Source: Marchantia polymorpha subsp. ruderalis (lineage: Eukaryota; Streptophyta; Marchantiopsida; Marchantiales; Marchantiaceae). Taken from it: a stretch of DNA of 64,000 nt. Below are positions 32,608 to 43,765 of the stretch, piece by piece (within the stretch, counting starts at the first letter, position 1; each line of letters opens with the position of its first letter). Made by a program: the position numbers and the translations under genes. The notes below the pieces were generated by a model. The model worked only from the letters and a program-made list of their open reading frames with translations. It did no database searches and had not been told where the DNA came from. The DNA lies in assembly GCA_037833965.1 (NCBI GenBank), contig AP031353.1, forward strand, positions 24,182,501-24,246,500, given 5' to 3'.

Positions 32608-32789
32608 AGAGAGTCCTTCCATCCTTGATAGACGTGTAGTCAGGCAGCCAAAGAAACAGGATCGTAAATCTTTAACACAAGCCAGGAAATTTGTTTACCG
32701 GCGGAGAACTTAAAAGCAGTTGAAAAAGTAATGTAGTCTGAGCCCAGATTTGCCAACCTACACTTTTAGAGGGGTTTTGAGAGAAGGGG

Positions 32790-32972
32790 AAGTCATACGT
32801 GACAAGGCTAGAGCAACATATATTGGACTTGTGTTTGGTATTATACAATATATTGAGAGTTGACAAAACTGGGAGTCAATACAAGCTCTTGCGTGTGCTG
32901 CTAGCTCCGATGTCAAGGAACCCACAATGTAGCTTGTACTCGAACCTTCGGTTGAGGATGAATTGATATTAT
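32790..32972 (+). pseudogene. 183-bp fragment of the LRR gene
   Basis: Aligns without gaps to 31535-31717 of the LRR gene (for example shared blocks GTCATACGTGACAA, TGTGCTGCTAGCTCCGATGT and GTCAAGGAACCCACA), with scattered substitutions. At least one creates an in-frame stop (TGA in GAGAGTTGA). It has no start and no LRR context, so it is a dead fragment. It sits inside the second copy of the segmental duplication, where copy 1 has unrelated sequence. The left breakpoint shares AAGTCA with both parents. Confidence 0.85.
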
Positions 32973-33252
32973 ACAGTTAGGACTGTCGGAGGAATAGCTT
33001 ATGGGGCAGTTATACAGTCAGGATATCCCCATATACCCGCCAGCTCACTTGCTTCAGAAACATGCTCTACGTCTACCTTGTAGTAACTTGGGATCTTCGG
33101 GAAATTCAGTTTGGAGAATCGAAATTCATCTGAGGGCGTGAATTTGCAAGTTTCATGGAACTCCTATAAAGGAGCTGTCTGGCTGAACTCCAGAACTGCA
33201 TCAATGATCAGATTGGATGTTTGGCAAAGAGTGAAGTGGGTACATTCTTTTG

Positions 33253-33257
33253 CATCC
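33253..33257. other. Target-site duplication, left (CATCC)
   Basis: CATCC precedes TGTGGTACCCC at 33258, and CAACC follows TTATTACA at 38105-38109. The empty site in segmental copy 1 reads TTTGCAACCATATAC (about 23891-23905), so the original 5-mer was CAACC and the left copy has one substitution. Confidence 0.85.
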
Positions 33258-34456
33258 TGTGGTACCCCACTTTTGGTAATATTGAGGAAATTAAAACATT
33301 TTTGGAAAACTGTACCACGGCAGCAGTGTAAATAGCCTTCGGTGCATCAAAATAGAGAGAATTCGGAAGATCACAGAGATTCTCAAGGGACCTCATAGGA
33401 TCTAGGAGTTGGGTGCAGCGTCAAGGAAGGGCACCATCCTCCCTGCGAGCTCTGAAGGTATGATCCCTTCGGCGCAAGGCGCAAAATCCGCCTTCGGCGC
33501 TGCGCCCTCGGCGGTAGGGAAATCCTTCATATTTAGGTCAACCCCCAAACGCCTTGACCTGGTTAGGTTCTCGATGGAAAGAGCTCGACACGTTGATTCC
33601 AACGCCCTCAAGAACGCCACAAACGGATGAGGATTCCGGGAGTTATGAAGGTTGCAAGTTACTTAGCTTTCCGCCTGCGCGCAGGCGAAGACAGTTTTTG
33701 TCCTATGCGCGGACGAAGGCAGTTCGCCTGCGCACAGGCGAAATAGGGTTTTGATGTAGGCGCTTCGGCGTCGGCGGGAAATCCGCCTTCGGCCCTAGAA
33801 ATGTGCCTTCGGAGGTAGAAATTGTACGGCGCATTCTGCGCCAGCGCAACGGCGCGGACGAGCAAGGAGCCGCCAGAATAGTAAAATCCGTACGGACTGT
33901 ACGGACGGGACGGATGGATGCGCTCTTGGTCGGGCGGAGTTGCGGCGGCGAGAGCGCCAACGGAGAGACAAGGAACGGACAGTCTGGCGGGAGGCTGTTG
34001 ACCGCGGTCAACGCCTTCCGCACCAGCGCAGCGACGTGGACGAAATTCGCCTACGCGCAGGCGATCGCTTGCGCATAGGCGGGTGAAGTTCCGCGCCGGC
34101 AGAGAATCCGCCGAGGAGTCCGCCTGCGCACAGGCGGGAGTTTAAACTTTTGTCCCACGTGCGGAGAGCGCCGAGGCGGAGGAGGATTGGCTGAGGAGCG
34201 GTACGAACGAGTGTACTGCGCAAGGCGGAAAAGCCGCCTTCGGCGCTGCGCACCCATGTCCGCGGCGTAGTACGCTCGCGGAGTTCAAATTCGCCAAGTC
34301 GAGCGTGTGAGTTAAATCGGCGTCGGCGGAGCGTGAAGCCGCGCGTGAGAGCGGAGACCGTTTTAGCGTAGAGGCGGCGTGGCCATCAATTGAGTCGACC
34401 CTCACGAGCAAGAGCCGCCCATAACCTTCGACCGGGAGACGGAGAGCGTCCCATTC
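33258..34456 (+). repeat. U3 5' region of the solo GLTR
   Basis: About 1.2 kb with no supported gene. It aligns by eye with 1850-3095 and carries the same two palindrome classes (GCCTTCGGC and GCCTGCGCACAGGC types). Confidence 0.65.
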
Positions 34457-37096
34457 TTGAATTCGCGATTCCATTTTCTAGTGCGAGCTGCGCGCGTCCA
34501 TCTACTAGCTGCTAAGCATTCCCGACATCGCCGCGCAGAGGATTACTTGTTGATTGAGAGAGAAGTGAGTGCGCGTGATTTGGAATTGAGTGAGATTAGA
34601 GTTTGCCGAGGAAGCAAGGAGCTCGAGCGGAGCAGAGGGAGAATTAGCGAACAGGCGAATCCCAAGAACGCAATGTCGAGGCTAAACCGATTGCGGATGC
34701 TGCCACTCCGGCTTCCACAGAACAGGCTGCGCGCCTACGAGGAACGGCTGATAGCAAGAAAGCTCAATTTCTTACTATGGGGATGGAACTATATTTGTGT
34801 GGATATGGTGCGCGATTGGCTAGAGCCACAGAGACCACCTTTGCGCGGATTGTGTCCGCATGTCGATCGGTGGACGGTCCAAGATTGGGCGCAGGCATTG
34901 GGGAGGTGTGCCGGCATCCCATGGCACCTCCTCTTTGATAGTGAGAGCGTCAAGGTGTCTAAGCAGGACGAGGCGCAATTTGTGGAGTTGTTCAAGCGGG
35001 AGAGGTCTACCAAGAATGGGTACAAGACCCGCGATTACAAGGATCGCTTCCGCCGAACTGTGGCTACGGCGCTGCTGCAATTACTGCAGCCACACCGCGC
35101 CTGCTACATCACCTTGTGGAAGGTTTTTTTTGTGGAGTGCATCATCGAGGGAGCTCCAATTCACTGGGCGAGCATCCTGCACAGAGTGATGCAACAGCAC
35201 GCTTTTGAGGAGAAGGGGGGAACTCTAAATCACCTCTCCCCTTTCCTGATCAATTTTTATCGGCAGCAAAATTGTTTGACCGCGGCGGAGCTTGCTCGCT
35301 TTCCGCCATTGTCCGTCGACCATCCCGGGAAGTATGTGCGGGATAACGAGGTCGACACTGACGCAGAGGAGTCGCCAACTTCTATTCCGCCAAGGCGGAG
35401 GGACGAAGGAAGAAACACTCCCGCAGCAAGAGTGCCGCGGAAGCGGCGATGGAGAGAGGAGTCCAAAGAGGAGCAGCATCAAGAACCCACTGCTCCCATT
35501 CGGCAGCGGCTGTTGCACGAAGTGTGCAGCCGGCCGAAGCAGAAGGCGCGCAGGCTTGTGTTACCAGCCAGCAGCGCGGACACGGCGACGATCGCCACGG
35601 CGACGATCGCCACGAGATGCGAGCAGGGAGCGTGCGGAGGCCGCACCTTCGGCGGGTAATCCGCCGGTAGATGCGCCTTCGGCGGTAGGGCCTTCGGGCC
35701 AAGGGACATCGGGCGAGCAGCCTCCGCCTATGTCGCCTTCGGCGATAGATGCCTTCGGCGCTGCGCCTGCGGCGGACAAGGCGCCGGCATTTGAGACACA
35801 GCCCTCGCGCAGGACCGATCGAGGGAGCAGGACCTGACGGAGGAGCGGATTGTCTGTTCGCGGGACGAAATTCCAGTGCGCGATGCGCAATCAAATCCCG
35901 CGCAGACACACTCCGCTCGATCGCCTTCGGCGGCGGATGTCGGCGGCAAAGAGGATACGGTCGAAGATCGACAAGCGGGCGACGGGGATGTAGCACGGCC
36001 ACATTCGCCCACCGCCTTGGACATTTTAGCGAAGAGCAGCGAAGCTGCAGCTGTGCCTTCGCAGGCAGCACCCGTAGACGACGTGCAGCCCCACTCGGGT
36101 CAGTCGCCAACGCAATCAATGGCAACTGAAATCCTTAACTCGGATGATGACGACAGAGGCTCCACAGAAGCAATGTCGGGAGCAGGGGATACCGAGGAGG
36201 AGGAGGAGGAAATTGTTGGAGCGCCGGCGGCGGCGCTCTCTGAGCAGGTGATACCGTTGCTGAAGTACTTGGATCGCAAATTTGATAAATACGCCGATCC
36301 ACTCCAGCCGGGATCCTACATCGAATTAGTGCGCAGGCGGACTCGCACTAAAGTCCACACTAGCAAGCTACTAGCTAGGACGGACCGGGAGTTGAAGGAC
36401 TTGAGGGAGAAGCGTGCCTGTTTGTGGGGTCAGTACAACCTTGTGAGGAAATCGCACGCCCTCGACAGGATGAAGAAGGAGAGACTTGAAGAGCTCACCA
36501 GGGATGTGGTGAAGACCACGACAGATTTGATGTCTAAGAGAACTCAGAATCAGATTCTGTCAGAGGAGCTCGTGCAACAGACGCGTTTGTTGGCACAGTG
36601 TCAGCTCGCACGACAGGCGGATGAGGATTTAATCCGCAGGCTACAGTCGGAGTGTGGGGAATTGAGAGCGCAGCGTGCGGAGGCCGAATCGCAGTTGGTG
36701 GTAATTGAAGATGATTGCAGGCGAGAGGCAGATCGCACGAAGGAGGAGATGGCGAGGCGTGTCGCCCACTGTCTTAAGGGCTACGCCCACTGGGAAGTGG
36801 CGGCGCAGGAGAAACTCACACTGCGTGAGTTAGAGCTTCGCGCAGCAGGGTTGTTGGCAAGTGACAGCAGGAGTCGGCGGAAGGTGGCGAAGAAGTTAGA
36901 CGCTTTTCTGTCGAAGGCGCGGGATACCATGTCCACCCTCGAGGTGGAGGTGTCCGCGGCGTTGCAGCGGTTAGGACTGCGCAGTCGAGCGGAAGACTGG
37001 CAGGGTAGGGAGTTAGTGCGCGGCAGTCCGTCGCGCAGGAGACGAAGCACAGGTTCCGCGGAGTGTAGTGTAGCGTGGTTCCGTGCAGGCGTGTAG
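34457..37096 (+). pseudogene. GLTR ORF in the solo LTR, internally deleted
   Basis: The N-terminal 385 or so codons (34457-35612) carry the conserved domain (LLWGWNY, DWAQALGRCAG, a TRDYKDRFRR block, EEKGGTLNHLSPF) and the PRKRRW patch. At about 35613 roughly 450 bp of linker present in copy 1 (about 11705-12155) are missing and the frame shifts, stopping at 35657-35659. The original frame is open again from 35876 to 37096 (406 codons: acidic patch, PLLKYLDRK, coiled coil, SAECSVAWFRAGV tail). At least two frame changes are needed, so it is a pseudogene unless splicing removes the middle. Function unknown. Confidence 0.72.
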
Positions 37097-37132
37097 CGTA
37101 GTGCAGTGTAGTGCTAGTTAGGATTTAGAAGG

Positions 37133-37161
37133 TATAAAGTAGTTCAAGGCGTCTTGCCTTG
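37133..37161 (+). promoter_or_regulatory. GLTR core promoter motif, solo LTR
   Basis: TATAAAGTA (37133-37141), 3 bp, then CAAGGCGTCTTGCCTTG (37145-37161). Confidence 0.65.
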
Positions 37162-38104
37162 TGATTTTTCCCAGTTTCGGAAGTGCAGATCAGGAACTCA
37201 TTTTCTCTGCGTGTTTGTGTCCTTAGTTCTGTCACCACGCAATAGGAGCTACAACTTGGCGTTCCGCATTTTGTAGCTGAAGGCCTTCGGCCGAATGTTC
37301 AGAGCTAGTACATTGGTTAGAGACTTGAGTAGTTCAGATCTACACCTGCGGGTGATTGCCGATGCTTAGAGCCAGTGACTAGTTAGATACTTGAATAGTT
37401 TCGCTCCTACGCCTTCGAGTGTTTGTTTCTGATTGTACTCCTTCGGGATTTTTCCCCTGAATGCCAAAGTGAAGTTTTGCTACTTCGTGTAAGCCTTGGT
37501 TGTAAATTCAGGTTACGCTGCAGCAGGTGCCTTCAAGGTAACCCCTGTAGTATTTCTGGGAATGACAAGTGCCTGAGAATTCAAACTCTTCAATAGACTG
37601 TTGTTGTGTTACCGAAATGTTTCTCAGTGAGTCCTTCAGTGCGGACCTGTGTTCTCGGCGCGTTTTGTGAGTTGAGAGTGTTGTTCACTGCGTATGAGTG
37701 ACTTCGATCCGAAGTAGGCAGTCCAAACCGGGTTTCCTACACTAGCAGCCAGCTAGTGGAAGTGTTGTAAAAGCCGGAGTTGGAAGTCACTACCCGCAGC
37801 TTCGCTGAGTGTACTCGCGAGAGACTTTCTCCCTGAAATCTTGAGTAGAGGTCCTAACGGATCTCTGGGTTGTGTTTCTGTAGTTTCAGGTGTGTGTGTG
37901 TGTGTGTTACGCTGCACTGTGCGACCTCCGAGTGCGCTCCGAGTGGACACTTGCAGTATTTCTGGGAGTGACAGTCGCCTGAGAATTCAAACTCCTCAAT
38001 AGTCTGTTAAACGTGACACTTTGTACCCTGTGTGTTCCTCTGTCCCTGTGGGTTCGACCTTTCTACCACTATATTGCAGTTTTAGCCTTTAGTGGGTTAT
38101 TACA

Positions 38105-39206
38105 CAACCATATACTGACCCCAGACTGTACTAAACTTGGGCTTTCAAAAAATCCTTCAATGAGATGCTATAAGAATCAGGAATTTGATTTGCACCTCAC
38201 GATTTCGAATTTTCCAACTCACGCTGGGAGCATTCACTTCCAGATGTCTTCTTTCTTTAATGAATCCCTGAAACGATCAGATAACTGTGCGATCGAGATC
38301 AATCCTGTTATTAGCAAATCACATACATTCCAATATTTCCGTTGCTGTCGCACATATACATGTAATGAGCATCCGATGACGAGGAGGATAACCAGCATCA
38401 AATTTATTCATGAATTATGTCGTATGAAATTATGTCAATTATTTACCTCTGAAGTGAAGATCATTCTATATCAGTAACATTTCTCTCATTTTAATACTCT
38501 TCACATTATCAATAGGTATTCAAGGAGAGTACTTGGATACGGACTTGACAAGAAAGATGCCATTTGCAGATTTGTAATTTACAGGCTCAAACGTCCAAAG
38601 AGAACTTTTCTACTTTCAATTATTGGTGGGTAAAACCGGCAGAATAGAGTAGAATTGTTGTCAACCAATCGGGCAGGAAACCAGTAGTAAATAAGAAGTG
38701 ATAGTGAAGTTTTCTCTAAAACAGAAAATTATGGTCATGTAAAGCTGTGAATACCTAGACAATTGCTGCTATCTTAATGCTTCATCTTTACAATCTTGTT
38801 CTCGTGGTTACAACCGGATGAAGTTAGATTTTGATACAGAAATCAATTCAGACTAATCTCAAACCAGTGAATGAAAGTTTAAACCAGAAGTTGAAATTAC
38901 AGGTTTGAGCTGAAATACACAATTTGAGTAAGATCGCATTGTCATGCGAGAGTTCTGGACAATCTAATGGCAAACCAAAATATGACTTCTGAACTGTAAG
39001 GAAGCTGCTCTGTGGTTTTTTTTTTTCTGAGAAGGAAAATGTGCCAGAATGTTGACTTATCAGTCGAGGTGAAGTCTTGTATGATCTCAAGTTAGGTGCA
39101 ATAACTAGAACCTGACATATATATTTAGGAAGAAATTCTGAGGAATGTTATCACTATTCTTCGATGTGCATTTGAGGTACTTAGCGCTTAGTTTTCTCAT
39201 AGAACG
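38105..39206. repeat. Segmental duplication, copy 2, right part
   Basis: Matches about 23898-24905 (for example the shared AACCATATACTGACCCCAGA block), beginning with the right target-duplication copy CAACC. Homology fades near 39200, where a divergent LTR fragment starts. An open frame starting at 38013 in the LTR end reads into this segment but is chimeric. No gene is supported. Confidence 0.75.
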
Positions 39207-40075
39207 TGTACTGACAGATAAATACCAAAATGTAACATAATGGTAAAGATCCGATCCCACGAGGACAGAAACAACACAAAGAGTATCAATTGTCTTGTTC
39301 TTAACAGTCTATTGAGGAGTTTGAATTCTCAGGCTACTGTCATTCCCAGAAATACTGCAGGTGTTCGACTCGGAGATACTCGGAGGACATGCAATGCAGC
39401 GTAATACACACAAACACACCTGAAACAAGTAAATGCAAAACTCAGAGGTCGATCAGGACCTCAACTTAAGATTCAGGGGGGAAATTTTCCAAGAAGTACA
39501 CTCACAGGACCTGTAACTAATGGCCAATTACGAATTTGCTTAAATCCAATCACTTCCCAGACGCTATTTCATAACATTTGAATTGGGGCTCCTATTTCGG
39601 ATGCGGTACCTTCGTCAAACCGAAGTTACTCTTACGCGGTGAACAATACACTCAACTCATAAAACACGCAGAGAATACAGAAGTCCGAACTGAGAAACTA
39701 AATTGAGAAAAGACCTCCGAGGCCAACACCTTGGACTACTTTATTCCTAACTACCAAAAACTATCACCCGCTGCGATGCAAGCAGCAAACAGGCCCTACC
39801 TCTACGGAGTTGGCAGCTGCCTTCCCCTCTAATTTACAACCTAAATCTAACCCTAACCCTAATCCAAAACCTAACCCTAAATCTGAACCATAAACTGAGC
39901 CACCAGCTTCTTTATCAGCTCTAGGTCCAAGCTCTGAGGCTGAAAATTTGCAGCATGTACGGCCGGCTGAGACCAACAACCCCATTAAATTTCAGCTCCA
40001 TCCGACACTCCAGCGCGAAGATATGGCCCCAGCAAGATCCCGGCTCCAAGATCAAAATATCTCACTGTAATAACC
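39207..40075 (-). mobile_element. Divergent GLTR-like 3' fragment (third subfamily)
   Basis: Begins TGTACTGACAG and resembles, with many differences, the reverse-complement R/U5 of the GLTR (shared AATGGTAAAGATCCGATCCC versus GTGGTAAAAAGGTCGAACCC; shared TCTATTGAGGAGTTTGAATT). From about 39775 it matches 16616-16900, including a CCCTAACCCTAA run. It is cut at 40076 by GLTR copy E. No gene. Confidence 0.6.
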
Positions 40076-41022
40076 CACTAAAGGCTAAAACTGCAATATA
40101 GTGGTAAAAAGGTCGAACCCACAGGGACAGAGGAACACACAAGGTACAAAGTGTCACATTTAACAGACTATTGAGGAGTTTGAATTCTCAGGCGACTGTC
40201 ACTCCCAGAAATACTGCAAGTGTTCACTCAGAGCTCACTCGGAGGTCGCACAGTGCAGCGTAGTTCACTCAACACATACACACACACACCTGAAACTACA
40301 GAAACACAACCCAGAGATCGGTTAGGACCTCTACTCAAGATTTCAAGGGGGAAAGTCTCTCGCGAGTACACTCAGCGAATCTGCGGGTAGTGACTCCCAA
40401 CTCCGGCTTTTACAACCCTTCCACTAGTTTTCTGCTAGCGTAGGGAAACCCGGGTTGGACTTCCTACTTCGGATCGAAGTCACTCACATGCGGTGAACAA
40501 CACGCTCAACTCACAAAACGCGCAGAGAACACAGGTCCGCACAGAGAGACTTGACTGAGAAACGATCCAGTAGCACACCATAACAGTCTATTGAAGAGTT
40601 TGAATTCTTAGGCACTTGTCATTCCCAGAAATACTACAGGGGTTACCCTGAAGGTACCTGCTGCAGCGTAACCTGAATTTACAACCAAGACTTACACGAA
40701 GTAACAAAACTTCACTTTGGCATTCAGGGGAAAAATCCCGAAGGAGTACAATCAGAAACAATCACTCGAAGGTGTAAGGGGGAAACTGTTCAAGTATCTA
40801 ACTCGTCATTGGTTCTAAGCATCGGCAATCACCCGCAGGTGTAGATCCGAACTACTCAAGTCTCTAACCAATGTACTAGCTCTAAACATTCGGCCGAAGG
40901 CCTTCAGCTACACAATGCGGACCACCAAGGTGTAGCTCCTCTTGCGTGGTGACAGAACTAAGGACACAAACACGCAGAGAAAATGAGTTCCTGATCTGCA
41001 CTTCCGAAACTGGAAAAAATCC

Positions 41023-41051
41023 CAAGGCAAGACGCCTTGAACTACTTTATA
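41023..41051 (-). promoter_or_regulatory. GLTR core promoter motif, copy E
   Basis: On the minus strand TATAAAGTA (41043-41051), 3 bp, then CAAGGCGTCTTGCCTTG (41023-41039). Confidence 0.6.
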
Positions 41052-41079
41052 GTCCTAACTAGCACTACACTGCACTACG

Positions 41080-42786
41080 CTACACGCCTTCACGGAACCA
41101 CGCTACACTACACTCCGCACAACCTATGCTTTGTCTCCTGCGCGACGGACCGCCGCGCACTAACTCCCTACCCTGCCAGTCCTCAGCTCGACAGCGCAGT
41201 CCCAATCGCCGCAACACCGCGGACACCTCCGACTCGAGGGTGGCCATGGTGTCCCGCGACCTCGACAGAAAAGAGTCCAGCTTCTTCGCCACTCGTCGCC
41301 GGCTCCAACTGTTACCTGTCAACAACCCCGCTGCACGAAGCTCTAACTTGCGTAGTGTGAGTTTCTCCTGCGCCACCACTTTTCAGTGGGCGTAGCCCCT
41401 GAGACAGTGGGTGACTCGCCTCGCCATCTCTTCCTTCGTGCGATCTACCTCCCGCCGGCGATCGTCTTCAACTACAACCAACTGCAATTCGGCCTCCGCA
41501 CGCTACGCTCTCAATTCCCCGCACTCGGATTGCAGTCTGCGGATTGATTCCTCATCCGCCTGCCGTGCGAGCTGACACTGCTCTAACAACCGTGTCTGTC
41601 GCATGAGCTCCTCTGACAAAATTCGATTCTGAGCCTGCTCAGAATCCAGCTCCTCTGCGAGTTTCGCCTTCTCCTTGGCAAACTCTTCCAGCTTCTCATC
41701 CTTCGTCTTGTCGAAGGCTTTGTACAACTTTCTATTGAGGTTGTACTGACCCCACAGGCACGCATGCTTCTCCCGCAGATCCTTAAGTTCCTGATCCACT
41801 CGGCTCAACAACTTGTTGGTGTGGACTTTAGTGCGGGTTCGCCTCCTCACTAGCTCGACGTAGGACCCAGGCTGGCGAGGGTCCGCGTACTTCTCTACCT
41901 TGCAATCCAGGTACCTCAACAGAGTTACCACCTGCTCACAGAGCGCCGCCGTCGGCGCGCCTACCATTTCCTGCTCCTCCTCCTCGGTGGATTCCGATCC
42001 CGACACTGATTCCGTGGATCCTCCTTCTTCGTCATCCTCTGAATTGAGGATTTCGGTCGCCATTGAATTCGTCGGCGACTGACCTGTGCGGGGCTGCGAG
42101 ATGTCTGCGTCCTCTGCCACCACTAGCGCTCCTGCAGCCTCGCTGCTCCCTGCTAAAATAACCAAAGCGGTGGGTGAATGTGGTCGTGTCAAATTCACAT
42201 CGTCCGCTTGTCCTGCCGCGACTGTAACCTCCTCGCCGCCGGCGTCTACCGCCGAAGGCGGTCGTGCGGAATGTACCTGCGCGGAGTGTAATTGTGCATC
42301 GCGCGCACAAATTTCACCTTGCGGACAGTCAATTCGCTCCTCCGTTAGGTCCCGCTTCACCGATCGGTCCCGCTCCACCATTAGGTCCTGCGCCAGGAAT
42401 GCATCCGGCCTATGCGTAGGCGCAATTCCCGGCGGCGCTTCGGCTGAGGGCGCAGCGCCGAAGGCGGCCCGCCCGATGTCCCTTGACCCGAAGGTACTTC
42501 CGCCAAAGGCGCGGCTGCCGCCGGCTCTCTATTCGTAACTTGGTGGCCCGAAGGCCCTTGCGCCGAAGGCGCATATCCCGGCGATCTCACCGCCGAAGGG
42601 CCTTGCCTCGAAGGCCCTTGAACCGAAGGCGGATCTTCCGCCGGCTCCTTCCCTTTCCTGCGTTGCACCGGGGTGAGTCTTGCCTATGCGTAGGCGCTCG
42701 CCTATGCTTAGGCAAACTTCCTCCGGCTATGCGTAGGCGAAAGTCTTCGTCCACAAGGGGTCGCCTATCCACAGGCAGTCGCCTAT
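41080..42786 (-). pseudogene. GLTR ORF copy E, C-terminal part
   Basis: Encodes linker, an EEEE-containing acidic patch, the TLLRYLDCK motif, coiled coil and the SAECSVAWFREGV tail. Two nonsense changes are clear by comparison with other copies: CAG to TAG at 41503-41505 (SECGELRA stop) and TGG to TGA near 41388 (GYAH stop). The upstream part ends at the copy F insertion point at 42786. Dead copy of the LTR-encoded gene. Confidence 0.75.
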
Positions 42787-43704
42787 TGTAATAACCCACC
42801 AAAGGCTAAAACTGCAGTATGGTGGTAAAAAGATCGAACCCACAGGGACAGAGGCAACACACAGAGAAAAAAGTGTCACGTTTAACAGACTTTTGTAGAG
42901 TTTGAATTCTCAGGCGACTGTCACTCCCAAAAATACTGCAGTGCTCGACTCGGAGGCCACTCGGAGGATGCTCAACTCGGAGGTCACTCGGAGAATGCTC
43001 GACTCGGAGGATGCTCGGAGGATGCACAGTGCAGCGTAGGTCACTCAACACACACACACACACCTGAAACTGGCAAAAGCACACCTCGGAGGTCGGTCAA
43101 GACCTCCGCTTAGGATTTCAGGGGAAAAGTGTCTCACAAGTTCACTCAGAGGCTCTGCAGGTAGTGACTCCCACTCCGGCTTTTACAGCCCTTCCGCCAG
43201 GAACTAGCGTAGGGAACCGGGACTGGAGTTCCCACTTCGGAACGAAGTCCCTCATACGCCGCGGACGTCACCCTCGACTCACACCAAGCGCAGAGAGTAC
43301 AGGCCCGACTGAGAACTTAACTGAGACACAATCCAGTAACACACACACACAACCTGAATTGCAAACCAAGGCTTACACGAAGTAATAAAACTTCACTTTG
43401 GCATTCAGGGGAAACTTCCCGTAGGAGTACAATCAGGATATGTCACTCGAAGGAGTAAGAGGGAACTGTTCAAGTCTCTAACTTGCAACCGGCTCTGAGC
43501 ATCAGAAATCACCCGCAGGTGCAGATCCGCACTACTCAAGTCTCTAACCGGTGTACTAGCTCTGAACATTCAGCCGAAGGCCTTCAACTACAACATACGG
43601 TAACTTTGCTATGCTGCAGCTTCTCTATGTGGTGCCAGGACCAAATGCACAAACACGCCAAGAAAGTGAGTTTCTGATCTGCACTTCCGAAACTGGAAGA
43701 GTCC

Positions 43705-43733
43705 CAAGGCAAAACGCCTTGATCTACTTTATA
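43705..43733 (-). promoter_or_regulatory. GLTR core promoter motif, copy F
   Basis: On the minus strand TATAAAGTA (43725-43733), 3 bp, then CAAGGCGTTTTGCCTTG (43705-43721). Confidence 0.6.
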
Positions 43734-43765
43734 CCCTCTAAGGTCCTAACTAACACTACGCTACC

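Larger units (their letters stand above)
32608..33257. repeat. Segmental duplication, copy 2, left part
   Basis: Matches 22294-22475 and about 23650-23897, with an LRR-gene fragment between the blocks. Interrupted at 33257 by the solo GLTR; it continues at 38105. Confidence 0.75.
33258..38104 (+). mobile_element. GLTR solo LTR, 4847 bp, with target-site duplication
   Basis: Complete unit TGTGGTACCCC...GTGGGTTATTACA flanked by a 5-bp duplication (CATCC/CAACC). The empty site is preserved in segmental copy 1 (about 23895). It contains the palindrome-rich U3 (33258-34456), a broken ORF (34457-37096), the TATA-palindrome motif (37133-37161) and R/U5 to 38104. Without pol or a second LTR it is a solo LTR, the usual product of LTR-LTR recombination. 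This copy and 51210-56080 establish the true extent of the LTR. Confidence 0.85.

Noticed and set aside
33258-38104. GLTR unit as a TIR DNA transposon
   Set aside because: The 13-bp inverted ends made this plausible. But the unit begins exactly after a gypsy PPT at 1850, has TG...CA ends and 5-bp duplications, and its ORF lacks any transposase motif I can see.
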